From: Allopusillimonas soli
Lineage (GTDB): Bacteria; Pseudomonadota; Gammaproteobacteria; Burkholderiales; Burkholderiaceae_B
DNA: 64,000 nt
Reading direction: 5' to 3'
Assembly: GCF_004153445.1 (NCBI RefSeq)
Contig: NZ_SDQC01000003.1
Span: forward strand, 1-64,000
Of the stretch, positions 36,291-45,389 are shown in pieces. Under the pieces are notes generated by a model. That model made no database searches, had not been told where the DNA came from, and saw nothing but the letters and a program-made list of their open reading frames with translations. Each line of letters opens with the position of its first letter. The first letter of the stretch is position 1. The translations under genes and the position numbers were made by a program.

Positions 36291-37265
36291 ATGATGCGAC
36301 GCAGCGCCGGAAGCCACACCCCGCACCCCCGGTCGAGCCAGCCAGCAGCGCCCCTCCCGGAGGGGACCCCGCCTGGCCGGCCGACCACGCCGCGCTGGCT
36401 GAGCGCGGGACCGGCATTGTTTGTTCTGCTCTGGTCTTTCGGTTTTGTTTTCCTCAAGCTGGGCGTTGCCGACGCGGATCCCCTGACGTTCCTGGCGCTG
36501 CGATATGCCTGCGTGGTCGCCATTCTGCTCATTCCTTTCGCATGGCTGCGGCCCCCCTTGCCGCGCGGACGACAGGCTTGGCTGGGAACCGTGGGAACCG
36601 GCCTGCTGCTGCAGGCGGGATATTTTTCATTCGCCTACCTCAGCCTCAAGCTAGGCATGTCCGCCGGCGCCTTGGCCTTGATCACCTCCCAGCAACCCAT
36701 TCTGGTCGGCCTGCTGGCCCCGATGATGGCCGGCGAGCGGGTGGGGACACGGCATTGGGCGGGCCTGACACTGGGCGTAGCGGGCGCGGTGCTCGTCATC
36801 ACGAGCCAATCCGCCATTGGCCTGGGCTCGGCCTCGGGCATGGCCTGTGCCGCGCTGGCCCTCTTGACGCTGTCCGCCAGTACATTATGGGAGAAGCGCT
36901 ACGGCGTGACGCTGCATCCAGTATCTGCCAATCTGGTGCAATATGTGGTGGGCCTGGCCGTCACGGCGCCGCTGGCCATGCTACTGGAGCCCATGCACAT
37001 ACATTGGACGCCGGGCTTGCTTGCCTCGTTGGCCTACCTGGTACTGGGTAATTCTCTGGTTGCCATCTCGCTGCTGCTGGCGATGATACGGTACGGTGAA
37101 GCGGCTCGCGTGTCCGCCCTGTTTTTCCTGGTGCCTCCGGTCACCGCCCTGCTGGCCTTTCTCATGCTGGGTGAGTCCCTTGCCGCGCACGCCTGGGCAG
37201 GCATTGCGCTGGCAGCCGCAGGCATATATCTGGTCATGCGCCCTGGACCGCGCCGGACCAGCTAG
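36291..37265 (+). CDS. EamA/DMT-family transporter
   Basis: A 324-residue inner-membrane protein with ten predicted helices arranged as two EamA repeats. The first repeat begins with ALFVLLWSFGFVFLKLGV and the second with ALALLTLSASTLWEKRYGV; GAALVLITS-like and MLGESLAAHAWAG segments close each half. A Pro-rich cytoplasmic N-terminus of about 40 residues precedes the first helix. The start could be any of several ATGs; 36291 follows CAGGAC, and 36264 is possible. DMT exporters carry amino acids, metabolites or drugs; substrate is unknown. Confidence 0.82.
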   Translation: MMRRSAGSHTPHPRSSQPAAPLPEGTPPGRPTTPRWLSAGPALFVLLWSFGFVFLKLGVADADPLTFLALRYACVVAILLIPFAWLRPPLPRGRQAWLGTVGTGLLLQAGYFSFAYLSLKLGMSAGALALITSQQPILVGLLAPMMAGERVGTRHWAGLTLGVAGAVLVITSQSAIGLGSASGMACAALALLTLSASTLWEKRYGVTLHPVSANLVQYVVGLAVTAPLAMLLEPMHIHWTPGLLASLAYLVLGNSLVAISLLLAMIRYGEAARVSALFFLVPPVTALLAFLMLGESLAAHAWAGIALAAAGIYLVMRPGPRRTS

Positions 37266-37278
37266 GCGAAGCAATCCG

Positions 37279-38523
37279 TCAGCGCATGGCGCCATCGGGC
37301 AACAGGGCAACTTTAACCAGCGACGCACGGCCCGCGCCCCAGCCATTGACGGCGGTGGCCAGCCCCAGGAAGGCAAAGACCCACGCGGACGACGCATAGC
37401 TTCCAGTCCAGCTGTGCAGCACGCCTATAAGCAAGGGACCCACCGCGGCCAGCACGTAGCCGAAGCCCTGGGCCATGCCTGAAAGATGGGCTGCCACCAG
37501 CGAGTCTGGCGAACGCAGCACAATGACCGTCATGGCCATGGCAAACAGGCCGCCCTGACCTATGCCCTGTACCACAGCCCATAGCCACAAAGTGGACAGC
37601 GGCGCAAACAACAGGCCAGTCAAGGCGGCCGCCGCGGTAAGCGCCAGGATGCAATTGATGAGCCGCTGATCACGGAAACGAACAGCAACGGGCGGCACAA
37701 GCACGCAGGTCACAACCTGCACCATGACTGACACAGAGACAATGACGCCGCTGTCCACGCCATCGAGCCCGCGGTCCCGCAACAGGGGCGCCATCCATCC
37801 CAGCACGCAATACGCCAGCGCCGATTGCAAACCCATGAAAAACGTAACCTGCCAGGCAAGCGGATCCTTGGCCAGGCCCTTGATGCGCCTGCGCCCTTGC
37901 GCTGCGGGCCGGCTGGAGCGCAATGCCTGGGGAGCCCACAATACAAAGACTATGGCCGCCGGAATCGCCCATATACCCAACCCCCAAGCCCAGGCATCGC
38001 CAAAATAATGCGCGAGCGGCAAGGTGAAAGCCGCAGCCAGGGCCGCGCCGCCGCACAGGGCCATGGTGAAGAGACCCGTCATGACGGCCGGGCTGCCTGG
38101 AAAATCGCGCTTGACGACACTGGGCAATAAAACATTGCCGATGGCGATGGCCGCGCCCGCTAGTGCCGAGCCGATGAAGAGCGAATACAGATCGCCCAGG
38201 CCGCGCATCGCCGTACCGGCAGCCAGCAGCAGCAGCGCGAACAGCAGGCTGCGCTCCGGCCCCACCTGCTGCGACAAGCGTGGCGCAAGCGGCGCAAACA
38301 CGCCCAGGCAAAGCACGGGCAAGGTCGTGAGATACCCCGCACTCGCCGAGCTAAGCGGCGTGGCGGCAATGATGTCGGGAAGCAGCACGGACAGGCTGGC
38401 AAACAAAGGACGTAGGTTTACCGCAATAAGCATCAGGCTCAGGCCAAGCATCCACCCCCCTGCAGGCTGCCTGCCCGAATCGTGAGCGGGCGTGAGAGGG
38501 ATATTGGCTTCAGAAGAGGGCAT
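37279..38523 (-). CDS. MFS transporter, CynX/NimT-like
   Basis: A 414-residue, 12-helix major facilitator of the cyanate-permease-like (CynX/YycB) family. The opening GLSLMLIAVNLRPLFASLSVLLP with its NLRP motif is typical of that group. No cyanate hydratase or related gene is nearby, so cyanate transport is not supported. Start ATG at 38523 (MPSSEANIP); the longer frame adds a non-conserved tail. It is convergent with the EamA gene, 13 bases apart. Confidence 0.85.
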   Translation of the reverse strand: MPSSEANIPLTPAHDSGRQPAGGWMLGLSLMLIAVNLRPLFASLSVLLPDIIAATPLSSASAGYLTTLPVLCLGVFAPLAPRLSQQVGPERSLLFALLLLAAGTAMRGLGDLYSLFIGSALAGAAIAIGNVLLPSVVKRDFPGSPAVMTGLFTMALCGGAALAAAFTLPLAHYFGDAWAWGLGIWAIPAAIVFVLWAPQALRSSRPAAQGRRRIKGLAKDPLAWQVTFFMGLQSALAYCVLGWMAPLLRDRGLDGVDSGVIVSVSVMVQVVTCVLVPPVAVRFRDQRLINCILALTAAAALTGLLFAPLSTLWLWAVVQGIGQGGLFAMAMTVIVLRSPDSLVAAHLSGMAQGFGYVLAAVGPLLIGVLHSWTGSYASSAWVFAFLGLATAVNGWGAGRASLVKVALLPDGAMR

Positions 38524-38601
38524 GGTGCGGCCGGGCTGCGAATTCAAGGTATAGCGATGATAACCTTGCGTCGTTTCCCGCGCCAAAATCCGCTGGCTCT
38601 G

Positions 38602-39387
38602 CTAACGCCTGAGCAGACTGTCCTTGCGGAACCGGGAGGGCGAAACGCCCACATGCTGACGGAAAGCGGTCGAAAAATTAGCCGCGCTCGAGTATCCCAG
38701 TTCCTGCGCGATACTGAGGATGCTTAGCGAGGTGTGGACAAGCAGATGACGCGCCTTGCGCATTCGCGCATCCCGCACAAACTGGAACAGCGTGCAGTTC
38801 AGGCACTGCTCGAAGGTGGATGCAAGCCGCCGCTCGGAAACACCCACCATGCGTGCGATGGCGGCCGAATCGGGCGGATCATGAAGCTGTCCCCATATGA
38901 GACGGCGCGCGGCCCGCACGATGATGCGGTCCCCATGCATCGCCTGCGCGCCATCTTTCCGCTCTCCCCGCTCCCCTTCTCCGCCACGAGAGCCGCGGCG
39001 TGCCAGCGCAAGATGGATGCGCACCCTTTCCAGCACTTCGGCGGGCTGGAAAGGCTTGGTAATGTAGTCTGCCGCACCTGCGCGCAGGCCGGTGAGCCTG
39101 TCCTCCGCCTCCGCGGACGACGACAGAAACAGAATGGGGATGTGCTCCGTCGCCGGATTGGCCTTGAGCATGCGGGTCAATGCAAACCCGCTCATCCCTG
39201 GTATGCAGACATCCAGGAGAATCAGATCCGGCACAACGGAAAGCGCCCTCGCGTATCCTTGCGCGCCATCGAAGGCGAGCGTGAGCCGATAGCCATGTCC
39301 CCGCAAAGTCTCCATCAACAGCCTGAGCTGTTCTGGCCCGTCATCCACAATAAGGATGTGAGCAGGAGCATACGGATGCCGGCTCAT
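38602..39387 (-). CDS. Receiver-AraC fusion response regulator (paralogue A)
   Basis: A 261-residue regulator with an N-terminal receiver domain (acidic pair in ILIVDDGPEQ, phosphoacceptor Asp in LILLDVCIPGM, Lys in ITKPFQPAEV) and a C-terminal AraC-type double helix-turn-helix (ILSIAQELGYSSAANFSTAFRQHVG). No sensor kinase is adjacent. It is closely similar over its whole length to the regulator at 45390-46328, and the two bracket the fimbrial operon in the same orientation. It follows the adhesin gene by 88 bases and may be part of that transcript. A role in fimbrial control is inferred from position. Confidence 0.88.
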   Translation of the reverse strand: MSRHPYAPAHILIVDDGPEQLRLLMETLRGHGYRLTLAFDGAQGYARALSVVPDLILLDVCIPGMSGFALTRMLKANPATEHIPILFLSSSAEAEDRLTGLRAGAADYITKPFQPAEVLERVRIHLALARRGSRGGEGERGERKDGAQAMHGDRIIVRAARRLIWGQLHDPPDSAAIARMVGVSERRLASTFEQCLNCTLFQFVRDARMRKARHLLVHTSLSILSIAQELGYSSAANFSTAFRQHVGVSPSRFRKDSLLRR

Positions 39388-39475
39388 GATCTATCCCTGA
39401 TCTACTCCAGACCGTGCCGCGGCGCGAAAGCCACCCGTGTCATGAGGCTTTCAGCGGGGCGCCGCCGGGATCTGT

Positions 39476-40528
39476 TCAACGAAATGAGACATCAATGGTC
39501 GCGGTCGCCTGGAATGGGCCGATTTTGGGGTGATCGCTGAGCCATTTCAACGAGGCTACGAACTCGTGCTGCACCACCGAACCGTTGACTACCCCAAGCG
39601 GAACCGCCGTCCTCATCGGAATCGCCGGATTGGCCGCATCGGACAGCACGATGCCAAAGCCGCTGTCGCTTTCGGGCAGGATCACGGTACGATCCTCGAC
39701 GGGATGTGATGTGCTGAAGCTGCCAACCAGCGCCTTGCCTTCGCACTGATTGCCAGCATTGGGACCGCTCATGTTCACTTCCACGGAAAAGGGAACCGCG
39801 CGGGCAATGTCTCCGGGCCTTGCCGTGTTCGATGGGATTCGCCCGAAATCGACGGCGTTCCCGCCGTTGGCCCGAACATTGATCTGAGGATTGCAGGCAA
39901 TGAAATGGATGCGCCCCAAGCCTGAAATGGCGGCGCGATAGTTCGAGTTCGGCGTGCTGTTCAAGCCGTTTACGCCATCGATCTGGAACAGATCGAATGC
40001 GCCGTTCTCATTGATCTGTCCATTTGACGGTGGCGGCATACCGGTTGCCTTGATATATACGGAGAAGGTGACGGTCACCTCCAGAGATCGCGCGCACTCA
40101 TCCGCTCTGGATCTGTTCCAGTACATGGTGCAATAGGACCTCCTGGGCGGGGGCGCAGTGCCCTGGCCGATGCGCCGCTGTTGCCCGTAGACGGGCCTGT
40201 AATCTATCGACTGATAGGTAACGCCAACTTCGATGGAGTCATGAATGCGAGTGAGAGACCTGGCTGGATCCCAGTAGAAAAAGACGTCTTCGCCGGACGG
40301 ATAGTTTTCTGAATCGACACAGCGAAAAGTGACCGTATAGTTCTGCGATCTCCACAGCAGCTTTCCCGGCACAATATCCGCCGTCGATACATAAACGTCC
40401 TGATCCAAGGCTATGACCTGCCGCGCATTCCACGTGCTCGCTTCCTTGCATGACACGGCCAGTGCCAGATGGGGCAGTCCAAGCAAAGCCCCCCATACGA
40501 TGACATGTCTGAAAAACTGGAGAAACAT
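39476..40528 (-). CDS. Fimbrial tip adhesin-like protein
   Basis: A 350-residue secreted two-domain protein at the distal end of the chaperone-usher operon. A signal peptide ends at about HLALAVSC. The N-terminal half (to about residue 190) is unlike pilins and would be the receptor-binding domain, with two or three cysteine pairs. The C-terminal half is a pilin-like domain, with Cys in HFIACNPQI and NQCEGKALVG and the terminal strand FQATATIDVSF. Size and organisation match FimD of Bordetella or FimH-type adhesins. The start ATG at 40528 follows AGAGG. Its receptor is unknown. Confidence 0.82.
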   Translation of the reverse strand: MFLQFFRHVIVWGALLGLPHLALAVSCKEASTWNARQVIALDQDVYVSTADIVPGKLLWRSQNYTVTFRCVDSENYPSGEDVFFYWDPARSLTRIHDSIEVGVTYQSIDYRPVYGQQRRIGQGTAPPPRRSYCTMYWNRSRADECARSLEVTVTFSVYIKATGMPPPSNGQINENGAFDLFQIDGVNGLNSTPNSNYRAAISGLGRIHFIACNPQINVRANGGNAVDFGRIPSNTARPGDIARAVPFSVEVNMSGPNAGNQCEGKALVGSFSTSHPVEDRTVILPESDSGFGIVLSDAANPAIPMRTAVPLGVVNGSVVQHEFVASLKWLSDHPKIGPFQATATIDVSFR

Positions 40529-40545
40529 AGGGTGCCTCTTGGTTT

Positions 40546-43167
40546 CTAAGAAAGTGAGTGACAGTTCAGCGCGACGCGCGCATAGCCCGCCTTGGCTGGT
40601 TCGAGATCCCCGACGGGAATCTCTTTCGTATCGAGCGTACATTGCTGGCCGGCATCCTGCCCCCACTTCACAAGCAATTGTTCGCCCGGCTTCACGCCGC
40701 TCACAAATATCTTTCCATTGGGGCCTGCCACGCCACGAACCTGACCTTGCGTGTTGTAGGCGGTAGCGCCGATGGGTACCATCGAGCCATCCTCCCGGCG
40801 ACTGCGTATCATCACACTCGCGCCGCGGCGCGCATCGAATTCAACCAGCGTCAAGGCCCCTTCGGTCGGAACAACCCGCGCCGCGACCTTGCTTGCTTCG
40901 ATGCCGGCGCCAAGATCATCCGTTCTGAGCGCCACCCGGTTGAAGCGGTAAGGGCTAAGTCCTGAAACCACCGCATAGCCGTTGGCGTCCAGCCTGACTC
41001 CGGGTTGGTTTTCCACGCCGACGCCCTCGCCGTCTGGCGCATGCACGAGCACAGATGTGCGCTGCAACGGTTGGGAAAGTGTTATTCCGCCACCATGTGC
41101 CACCACACCGCCGCGTACACCCCAGCCGAACTGGCTGTAGCGCTCGGATGCCGTAACGCCGGCGCTCACTGCCCCCTTGCTGCCCAGATAGTCCAGATTG
41201 GCGGTGCCTGTGGCGCCCGCCCCTTCCGAATGGCCGACATTCACGCCATACCCCAGCCGCCCATCATCGAGCGCCGTTCCATAAACCCCTGTTTGCAAGG
41301 TGTTTCCGGATTCACGGGAATGCGTGAAGGACGAACTCGAGCTCATTCCGCTCGAAGACGATTTGCCCAGCGGAATAGACAACGTAAGGCCGATCATGCG
41401 GTCGCTGTAGCCGTACTGGCTGCGTGTGTCCCGGAAAAAGAGGCCATAGCTCACCGACTTCACCCGGCCATTCAGGCCGATCTGAATATTGCGCTCGCTG
41501 TCGTCCGAGCCCCAGAAATTCTGCTTGTAGAAGTTGGCATACATGGACAGCTTGTCAGTCACTCTTTGATTCAGGATGACCTCCAGTCGACTGCGCTTGT
41601 TGTAATAACGATTGCTGGTCACTCGCCGGTCAAGCGCGGACGACCAGTCCGGCGTGCCGTCAAAACGAGTCTCGGGATCGCGGTAGGTGGTTTCGTAATG
41701 CCCATTGCGCCAACGATCTCGCTCTGCCGCCGCGTCGTTGAAATCGTAGTAGCCCGATGTCGAATAACGATGGCCCACCAGGCGAAACTCGGTGCCCAGA
41801 TCATTCAGGGACTTCGAATAAAGAAAGCGGTAGCTGTTGCCGCGCTGGGTCTCGCCGTTGGCAAGCTCGGTGCGCGCCGTGGTCACATCCAGCGCGAGCG
41901 AGCCAAAGCGTCCCAGGCTTTGCACCACACCCAGGCCCGCCGCGGCGTAATGTTCCGCAACCAGAATGCCGCCGTAAGGCGTGGTATTGCTCGCAAGACC
42001 ATGGGCCACAGTTGCCAGCGCAAAGCGGGGACGATAGTCAGTGTTGCCGTTTCGAAGCTGGCCCGCACTCAGCTCATAGCGCCACATCCCTGGGCGCAGC
42101 ATGGATTCAACCCCCGAGAAGGCCTGGCTGTATCGCTGCACGGATCCGTCGGCCTCTATCACCGAGACATCAAGATCGCCGCTCATGCGATTGGGAACAA
42201 TGTCGCGGATTTCGAATGGACCCGGCGCAACGTTGATGGCATAGATCAGCACATTGTCCTGCCTGATCTCGACGCGGGCGTTTGTGGCCGCCACGCCCCG
42301 CACGACAGGCGCGTAGCCCTGCTGGCTGAATGGCAGCATGCTGTCGTCGGAAGCGAGCTGGACGCCGCGGAACTGGACGCTATCGAACACCGAGTTTCCA
42401 GAATAAGTGTCGCCTAGCTTCAGTCGGCTACGAATTGGCTGCAGGTCGCGCTCCAGGCTGATGCTCTGGGAACGCCAATGGACCTCCCTATCGTTATCCT
42501 TGTGCACTACGGCGTTCTGGCGCAGGCGCCAGGCGCCCAGATTCAGGCCGCTCATCAGCGAGGCAAAATAATAATCGCTATTGCCGTAGCCGTTCTGATG
42601 GTTGTGCGTTCCCGTCAGCGAATAATTGAGGAATGCGGCATTGATGCCCTGGTCGCGCAGCGCAGGCTGTACATAACCGCGTGGCCGAAGGACCAGGTAG
42701 CGCTGAGGTATGCTCAGATCCAGTCTTTGCTGGTTACCGTTGTAGGAGACTGTGGATTCGGGCACAAGGGCCGGGACATCCACGCACTGATCCGTGGATG
42801 TCCCAACTTGGGGATCATCCGGCAAAACGATATCCCAAGCAATGAGTTGCTCACGATGCAGACACGGTATTGTTGCCTGCCCGAATGATTGCCTGATATC
42901 GATATGCTCGCGGCCGACCTCCTGGCCATTGACATAGACGGTAAACAGATAGCTGCCAGGCAGCACGGCGCCCGGTGTAGACAGCGCTGAAAGACTTTCC
43001 TTCTGTATGTTGCCTTTCAAGAACTCCAGGTTGAACTCCGGCTGCGCGGACGCAGGCAGCCACATGCCAGCCAGAACGCAGGTCAGCGCAAACCGCGCCA
43101 GCCTTCCCGCTCGCGGCTCCCGGCTCATGCCGGATAAGCGTATTCTGTTGGTATACATGTTGGGCAT
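40546..43167 (-). CDS. Fimbrial outer-membrane usher
   Basis: An 873-residue outer-membrane usher that assembles and exports chaperone-bound pilins. A signal peptide precedes the periplasmic N-domain starting at EFNLEFLKGN. The 24-strand barrel with plug occupies the middle (for example RGVAATNARVEIRQDNVLIY), and two C-terminal domains end at CTLDTKEIPVGDLEPAK, including the conserved cysteine pair. The start is ATG at 43167, preceded by AGGAG; a more upstream ATG overlaps the chaperone. It sits 16 bases after the chaperone gene and 17 before the adhesin. Confidence 0.94.
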   Translation of the reverse strand: MPNMYTNRIRLSGMSREPRAGRLARFALTCVLAGMWLPASAQPEFNLEFLKGNIQKESLSALSTPGAVLPGSYLFTVYVNGQEVGREHIDIRQSFGQATIPCLHREQLIAWDIVLPDDPQVGTSTDQCVDVPALVPESTVSYNGNQQRLDLSIPQRYLVLRPRGYVQPALRDQGINAAFLNYSLTGTHNHQNGYGNSDYYFASLMSGLNLGAWRLRQNAVVHKDNDREVHWRSQSISLERDLQPIRSRLKLGDTYSGNSVFDSVQFRGVQLASDDSMLPFSQQGYAPVVRGVAATNARVEIRQDNVLIYAINVAPGPFEIRDIVPNRMSGDLDVSVIEADGSVQRYSQAFSGVESMLRPGMWRYELSAGQLRNGNTDYRPRFALATVAHGLASNTTPYGGILVAEHYAAAGLGVVQSLGRFGSLALDVTTARTELANGETQRGNSYRFLYSKSLNDLGTEFRLVGHRYSTSGYYDFNDAAAERDRWRNGHYETTYRDPETRFDGTPDWSSALDRRVTSNRYYNKRSRLEVILNQRVTDKLSMYANFYKQNFWGSDDSERNIQIGLNGRVKSVSYGLFFRDTRSQYGYSDRMIGLTLSIPLGKSSSSGMSSSSSFTHSRESGNTLQTGVYGTALDDGRLGYGVNVGHSEGAGATGTANLDYLGSKGAVSAGVTASERYSQFGWGVRGGVVAHGGGITLSQPLQRTSVLVHAPDGEGVGVENQPGVRLDANGYAVVSGLSPYRFNRVALRTDDLGAGIEASKVAARVVPTEGALTLVEFDARRGASVMIRSRREDGSMVPIGATAYNTQGQVRGVAGPNGKIFVSGVKPGEQLLVKWGQDAGQQCTLDTKEIPVGDLEPAKAGYARVALNCHSLS

Positions 43168-43183
43168 GTTGGCTCCTGAGCCG

Positions 43184-43924
43184 TCATTTGCGCTCAAGCA
43201 GCGCGTCCCTCACCTCGGACACACCCCCGTAATCATTGATGTACCCAAAGGCAAGCTGACCGCTCTTACCCAGGTCCAGGCCTCTTGCGGGTACTGCCAA
43301 TGTCTCTCCGGGCTTGATCATGTCGATGGCGCTGGCCGCTTCAGCCTTGCCAGCCTGTCTGTTCTGGATATAGGCGAAAGTGATATGCAGCGGACTGGGG
43401 TTTCGGATAATCAGCGAAGGGCCATCCATGTGCCATTTCAGCGAGCGCGCCGCCTCGTCGAGCGACATCTTCAGTTGAGAAGGCCTGTAGAACAGCTTGA
43501 TGCGCGTACGAATGGCAATCTGCAAAGCATTCGTGGCGCTCGATGCAGGCGGGATCTCCTGGATATTGATCCAGAACAGCGACTCTTTGTCTTGTGGAAG
43601 CCCCGAGCCGGAATATATGGCCCGCACAACCGCCTCTTCGCCGGGCGCCAGCCGCATCAGGGGAGGCGTAAGCGTCATGGGCAGGTTCTCGGGCATGGAC
43701 GATGCATCGCCGGTATCCAGCCAGGTTTGCACCAGATAGGGCAATGTGCTGTTGTTCCGGAGCGCAACGGAAGCGGACGCATCGTCGCCGCTATATATGA
43801 CACGCGTCGCCTGCACATGGACGGCCGCACGGGCCTGTCCGAACACCATCAAGCCTGTGATTGCTAGCCAGAACGCGACGCAAAGCCGCACCACCGCATT
43901 GAAGCGGACTTGATTTTGAGTCAT
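43184..43924 (-). CDS. Periplasmic fimbrial chaperone
   Basis: A 246-residue PapD/FimC-type chaperone. A signal peptide ends near ARAAVHVQ. The two immunoglobulin-like domains show the conserved VHVQATRVIYSGDDASASVALRN G1/A1 region and the family motif ESLFWINIQEIPP. Conserved Arg/Lys residues for pilin carboxylate binding are expected in the N-domain (RVIYSG) and FYRPSQLKM. The start ATG at 43924 has only a weak ribosome-binding site; it lies 127 bases after the pilin gene, which allows a stem or processing site between them. Confidence 0.93.
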   Translation of the reverse strand: MTQNQVRFNAVVRLCVAFWLAITGLMVFGQARAAVHVQATRVIYSGDDASASVALRNNSTLPYLVQTWLDTGDASSMPENLPMTLTPPLMRLAPGEEAVVRAIYSGSGLPQDKESLFWINIQEIPPASSATNALQIAIRTRIKLFYRPSQLKMSLDEAARSLKWHMDGPSLIIRNPSPLHITFAYIQNRQAGKAEAASAIDMIKPGETLAVPARGLDLGKSGQLAFGYINDYGGVSEVRDALLERK

Positions 43925-44051
43925 GGAAGTGTCTATCTGGAGGAATAAAGCACGTGTAGGCAAAGGGGCTTTGAAACGCCTGCCCGATGCACTCAAAAAT
44001 GCACTGAAAAATGAGCCGCCAAGAGGACGAGTTCGCCCCCTTGGCTGGCGA

Positions 44052-44582
44052 TCAGCGGTACTCGATCGAGAAGGTGGAGTCCGCGTTGGCCTCACCGGCA
44101 CCGACAGTCGATGCAAAAGACTTGTAGCGCGCCTTCAGATCCACGGTTGCAGTCCCGTCGGCGGCCACTTCCACAAGCGCCGGATCGGTGACGTCCTGCC
44201 CAATGGGAAATACCTTGCCGTTGTTGTCGAGGATTTCAATCCCGACGCCCGTCGCTTGGCTGACCGCCAGCAATTCGGGGTGGCCGGCAGGCGCGTTGCC
44301 GTCAAACCGGATGGTGTAGGTGCCGGCATCGCAATTCTGCAGTCCAATCTGAAAAGCCTTGGAAGAAGACACGTCACCCACATTGGCAAACAGACTGGTC
44401 GGATACGTGCCGATCACCACTGTCTGGTCCTTGGTGGCCGTCGTGACATCGCAGGTGGACTGCACAATCTCACCCTGGAATTTCACCGTCCCGGTCGCCG
44501 CCTGCGCGCCAATGGGAAAGATTGCCGCCACGGCTGCCGCCGCCGCAAGGCTTTTTAGAACAGGTACAAATTTTGTGGTCAT
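44052..44582 (-). CDS. Major fimbrial subunit (pilin)
   Basis: A 176-residue type 1-like pilin. The signal peptide ends at about PIGAQAATGTV. The mature protein has the disulphide cysteines in QSTCDVTTA and GLQNCDAGTY, and the C-terminal strand ends ADSTFSIEYR with the penultimate Tyr needed for chaperone recognition. It is the first gene of the fimbrial operon. The promoter region contains two 21-bp-spaced TTTGATAAATC repeats rather than the poly-C tract that controls Bordetella fim genes. Confidence 0.94.
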   Translation of the reverse strand: MTTKFVPVLKSLAAAAAVAAIFPIGAQAATGTVKFQGEIVQSTCDVTTATKDQTVVIGTYPTSLFANVGDVSSSKAFQIGLQNCDAGTYTIRFDGNAPAGHPELLAVSQATGVGIEILDNNGKVFPIGQDVTDPALVEVAADGTATVDLKARYKSFASTVGAGEANADSTFSIEYR

Positions 44583-44726
44583 AAGTTTTGCCCAGAAAGA
44601 AAAGAACTGAATCCATAAATAGATTTGCAATCACGAACGACCTGGCAGGCGCACCATCCAATGCTGATGGTTACGCTACGCCAAATCATCCATTCAACAT
44701 GCTAGGAGGTTGTCTTTCAGCGGGCT

Positions 44727-44758
44727 TTTGATAAATCTGCTGATATCTTTGATAAATC
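44727..44758. promoter_or_regulatory. Direct repeats TTTGATAAATC, 21-bp spacing, upstream of pilin gene
   Basis: Identical 11-mers TTTGATAAATC at 44727-44737 and 44748-44758, 21 bp apart (two helical turns), 145-176 bases upstream of the pilin start. A third, weaker TTGAT core lies at 44792. AraC-family proteins bind such tandem sites on one face of the helix. Confidence 0.65.
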
Positions 44759-44831
44759 AGCATCAATTAGCAAAATTTTGTAAAGTCTTTCTTGATTGTC
44801 CACAGACTGGCGTGTTTCAAACGCTACGCAC

Positions 44832-45344
44832 CTACTGGGCAATAGCCGCAATCTGCTCGGGATAAGGCAGTTGCCTGAATGACCAGGGCGTAATACCGAC
44901 CAGCTCACGGAAGAAAGTGGCGAATGCAGAGGGATGGTTGAATCCCAGGCGCCTGGCGATTTCGGGAAGGCCCTGCGATGTCTGGACCAGCAGCCGCTGG
45001 GCCATCTTCAATTTTTCCCGCATGATGCAGGCATCCACCGCCATGCCGTATTTGGCGTGAAAAGCAGTGGCCAGCGCATTTCGCTCCACGTTGAGCATGG
45101 CGGCCAGCTCATCCAGGCCGCCTAGCCGCACAAAGTGCCGCGCCACAAGGGTTCTGGCCACGCGCGCGAGCGAGTCGTCGTCCAGATTCCTGGCTTCCGG
45201 CACGCCATAGCCCAGACGGCTTCCCGTGGAGAGACCATAAATACCGTCGATGCCATAAATGCCGCCCGCATTGCAGGCGTTTTGCGAGAACATCATATAC
45301 ATAGGATTTTGTAACTTGAGAAACGCATGGACACATGATTCCAC
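44832..45344 (-). CDS. Short AraC-family regulator
   Basis: A 170-residue protein whose C-terminal 100 residues form an AraC-type DNA-binding domain (LDELAAMLNVERNALATAF and GLPEIARRLGFNHPSAFATFF). The N-terminal 60 residues do not form a recognisable effector domain and contain the near-repeat GGIYGIDGIYGL. The start used is a GTG at 45344 with GGAGG only two bases upstream; internal ATGs at residues 15-18 are alternatives. It lies between the pilin promoter and the upstream receiver-AraC regulator, all on one strand, and is a strong candidate for a fimbrial activator. Confidence 0.78.
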   Translation of the reverse strand: MESCVHAFLKLQNPMYMMFSQNACNAGGIYGIDGIYGLSTGSRLGYGVPEARNLDDDSLARVARTLVARHFVRLGGLDELAAMLNVERNALATAFHAKYGMAVDACIMREKLKMAQRLLVQTSQGLPEIARRLGFNHPSAFATFFRELVGITPWSFRQLPYPEQIAAIAQ

Positions 45345-45361
45345 GTCCTCCGGCGGGGATC

Positions 45362-45389
45362 TTTTGATTTATCTTCACATCTTTTTGAT
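45362..45389. promoter_or_regulatory. Direct repeats TTTTGAT, 21-bp spacing, upstream of the short AraC gene
   Basis: TTTTGATTTATC at 45362 and TTTTGATTCAGC at 45383 are 21 bp apart, 18-45 bases upstream of the AraC-family start. Core and spacing match the repeats in front of the pilin gene, suggesting one regulator binds both (autoregulation or cross-control). Confidence 0.55.

Noticed and set aside
44583-44831. Poly-C phase-variation tract of the Bordetella fim type
   Set aside because: No homopolymer C run of meaningful length exists upstream of the pilin gene; the region is AT-rich with direct repeats instead.
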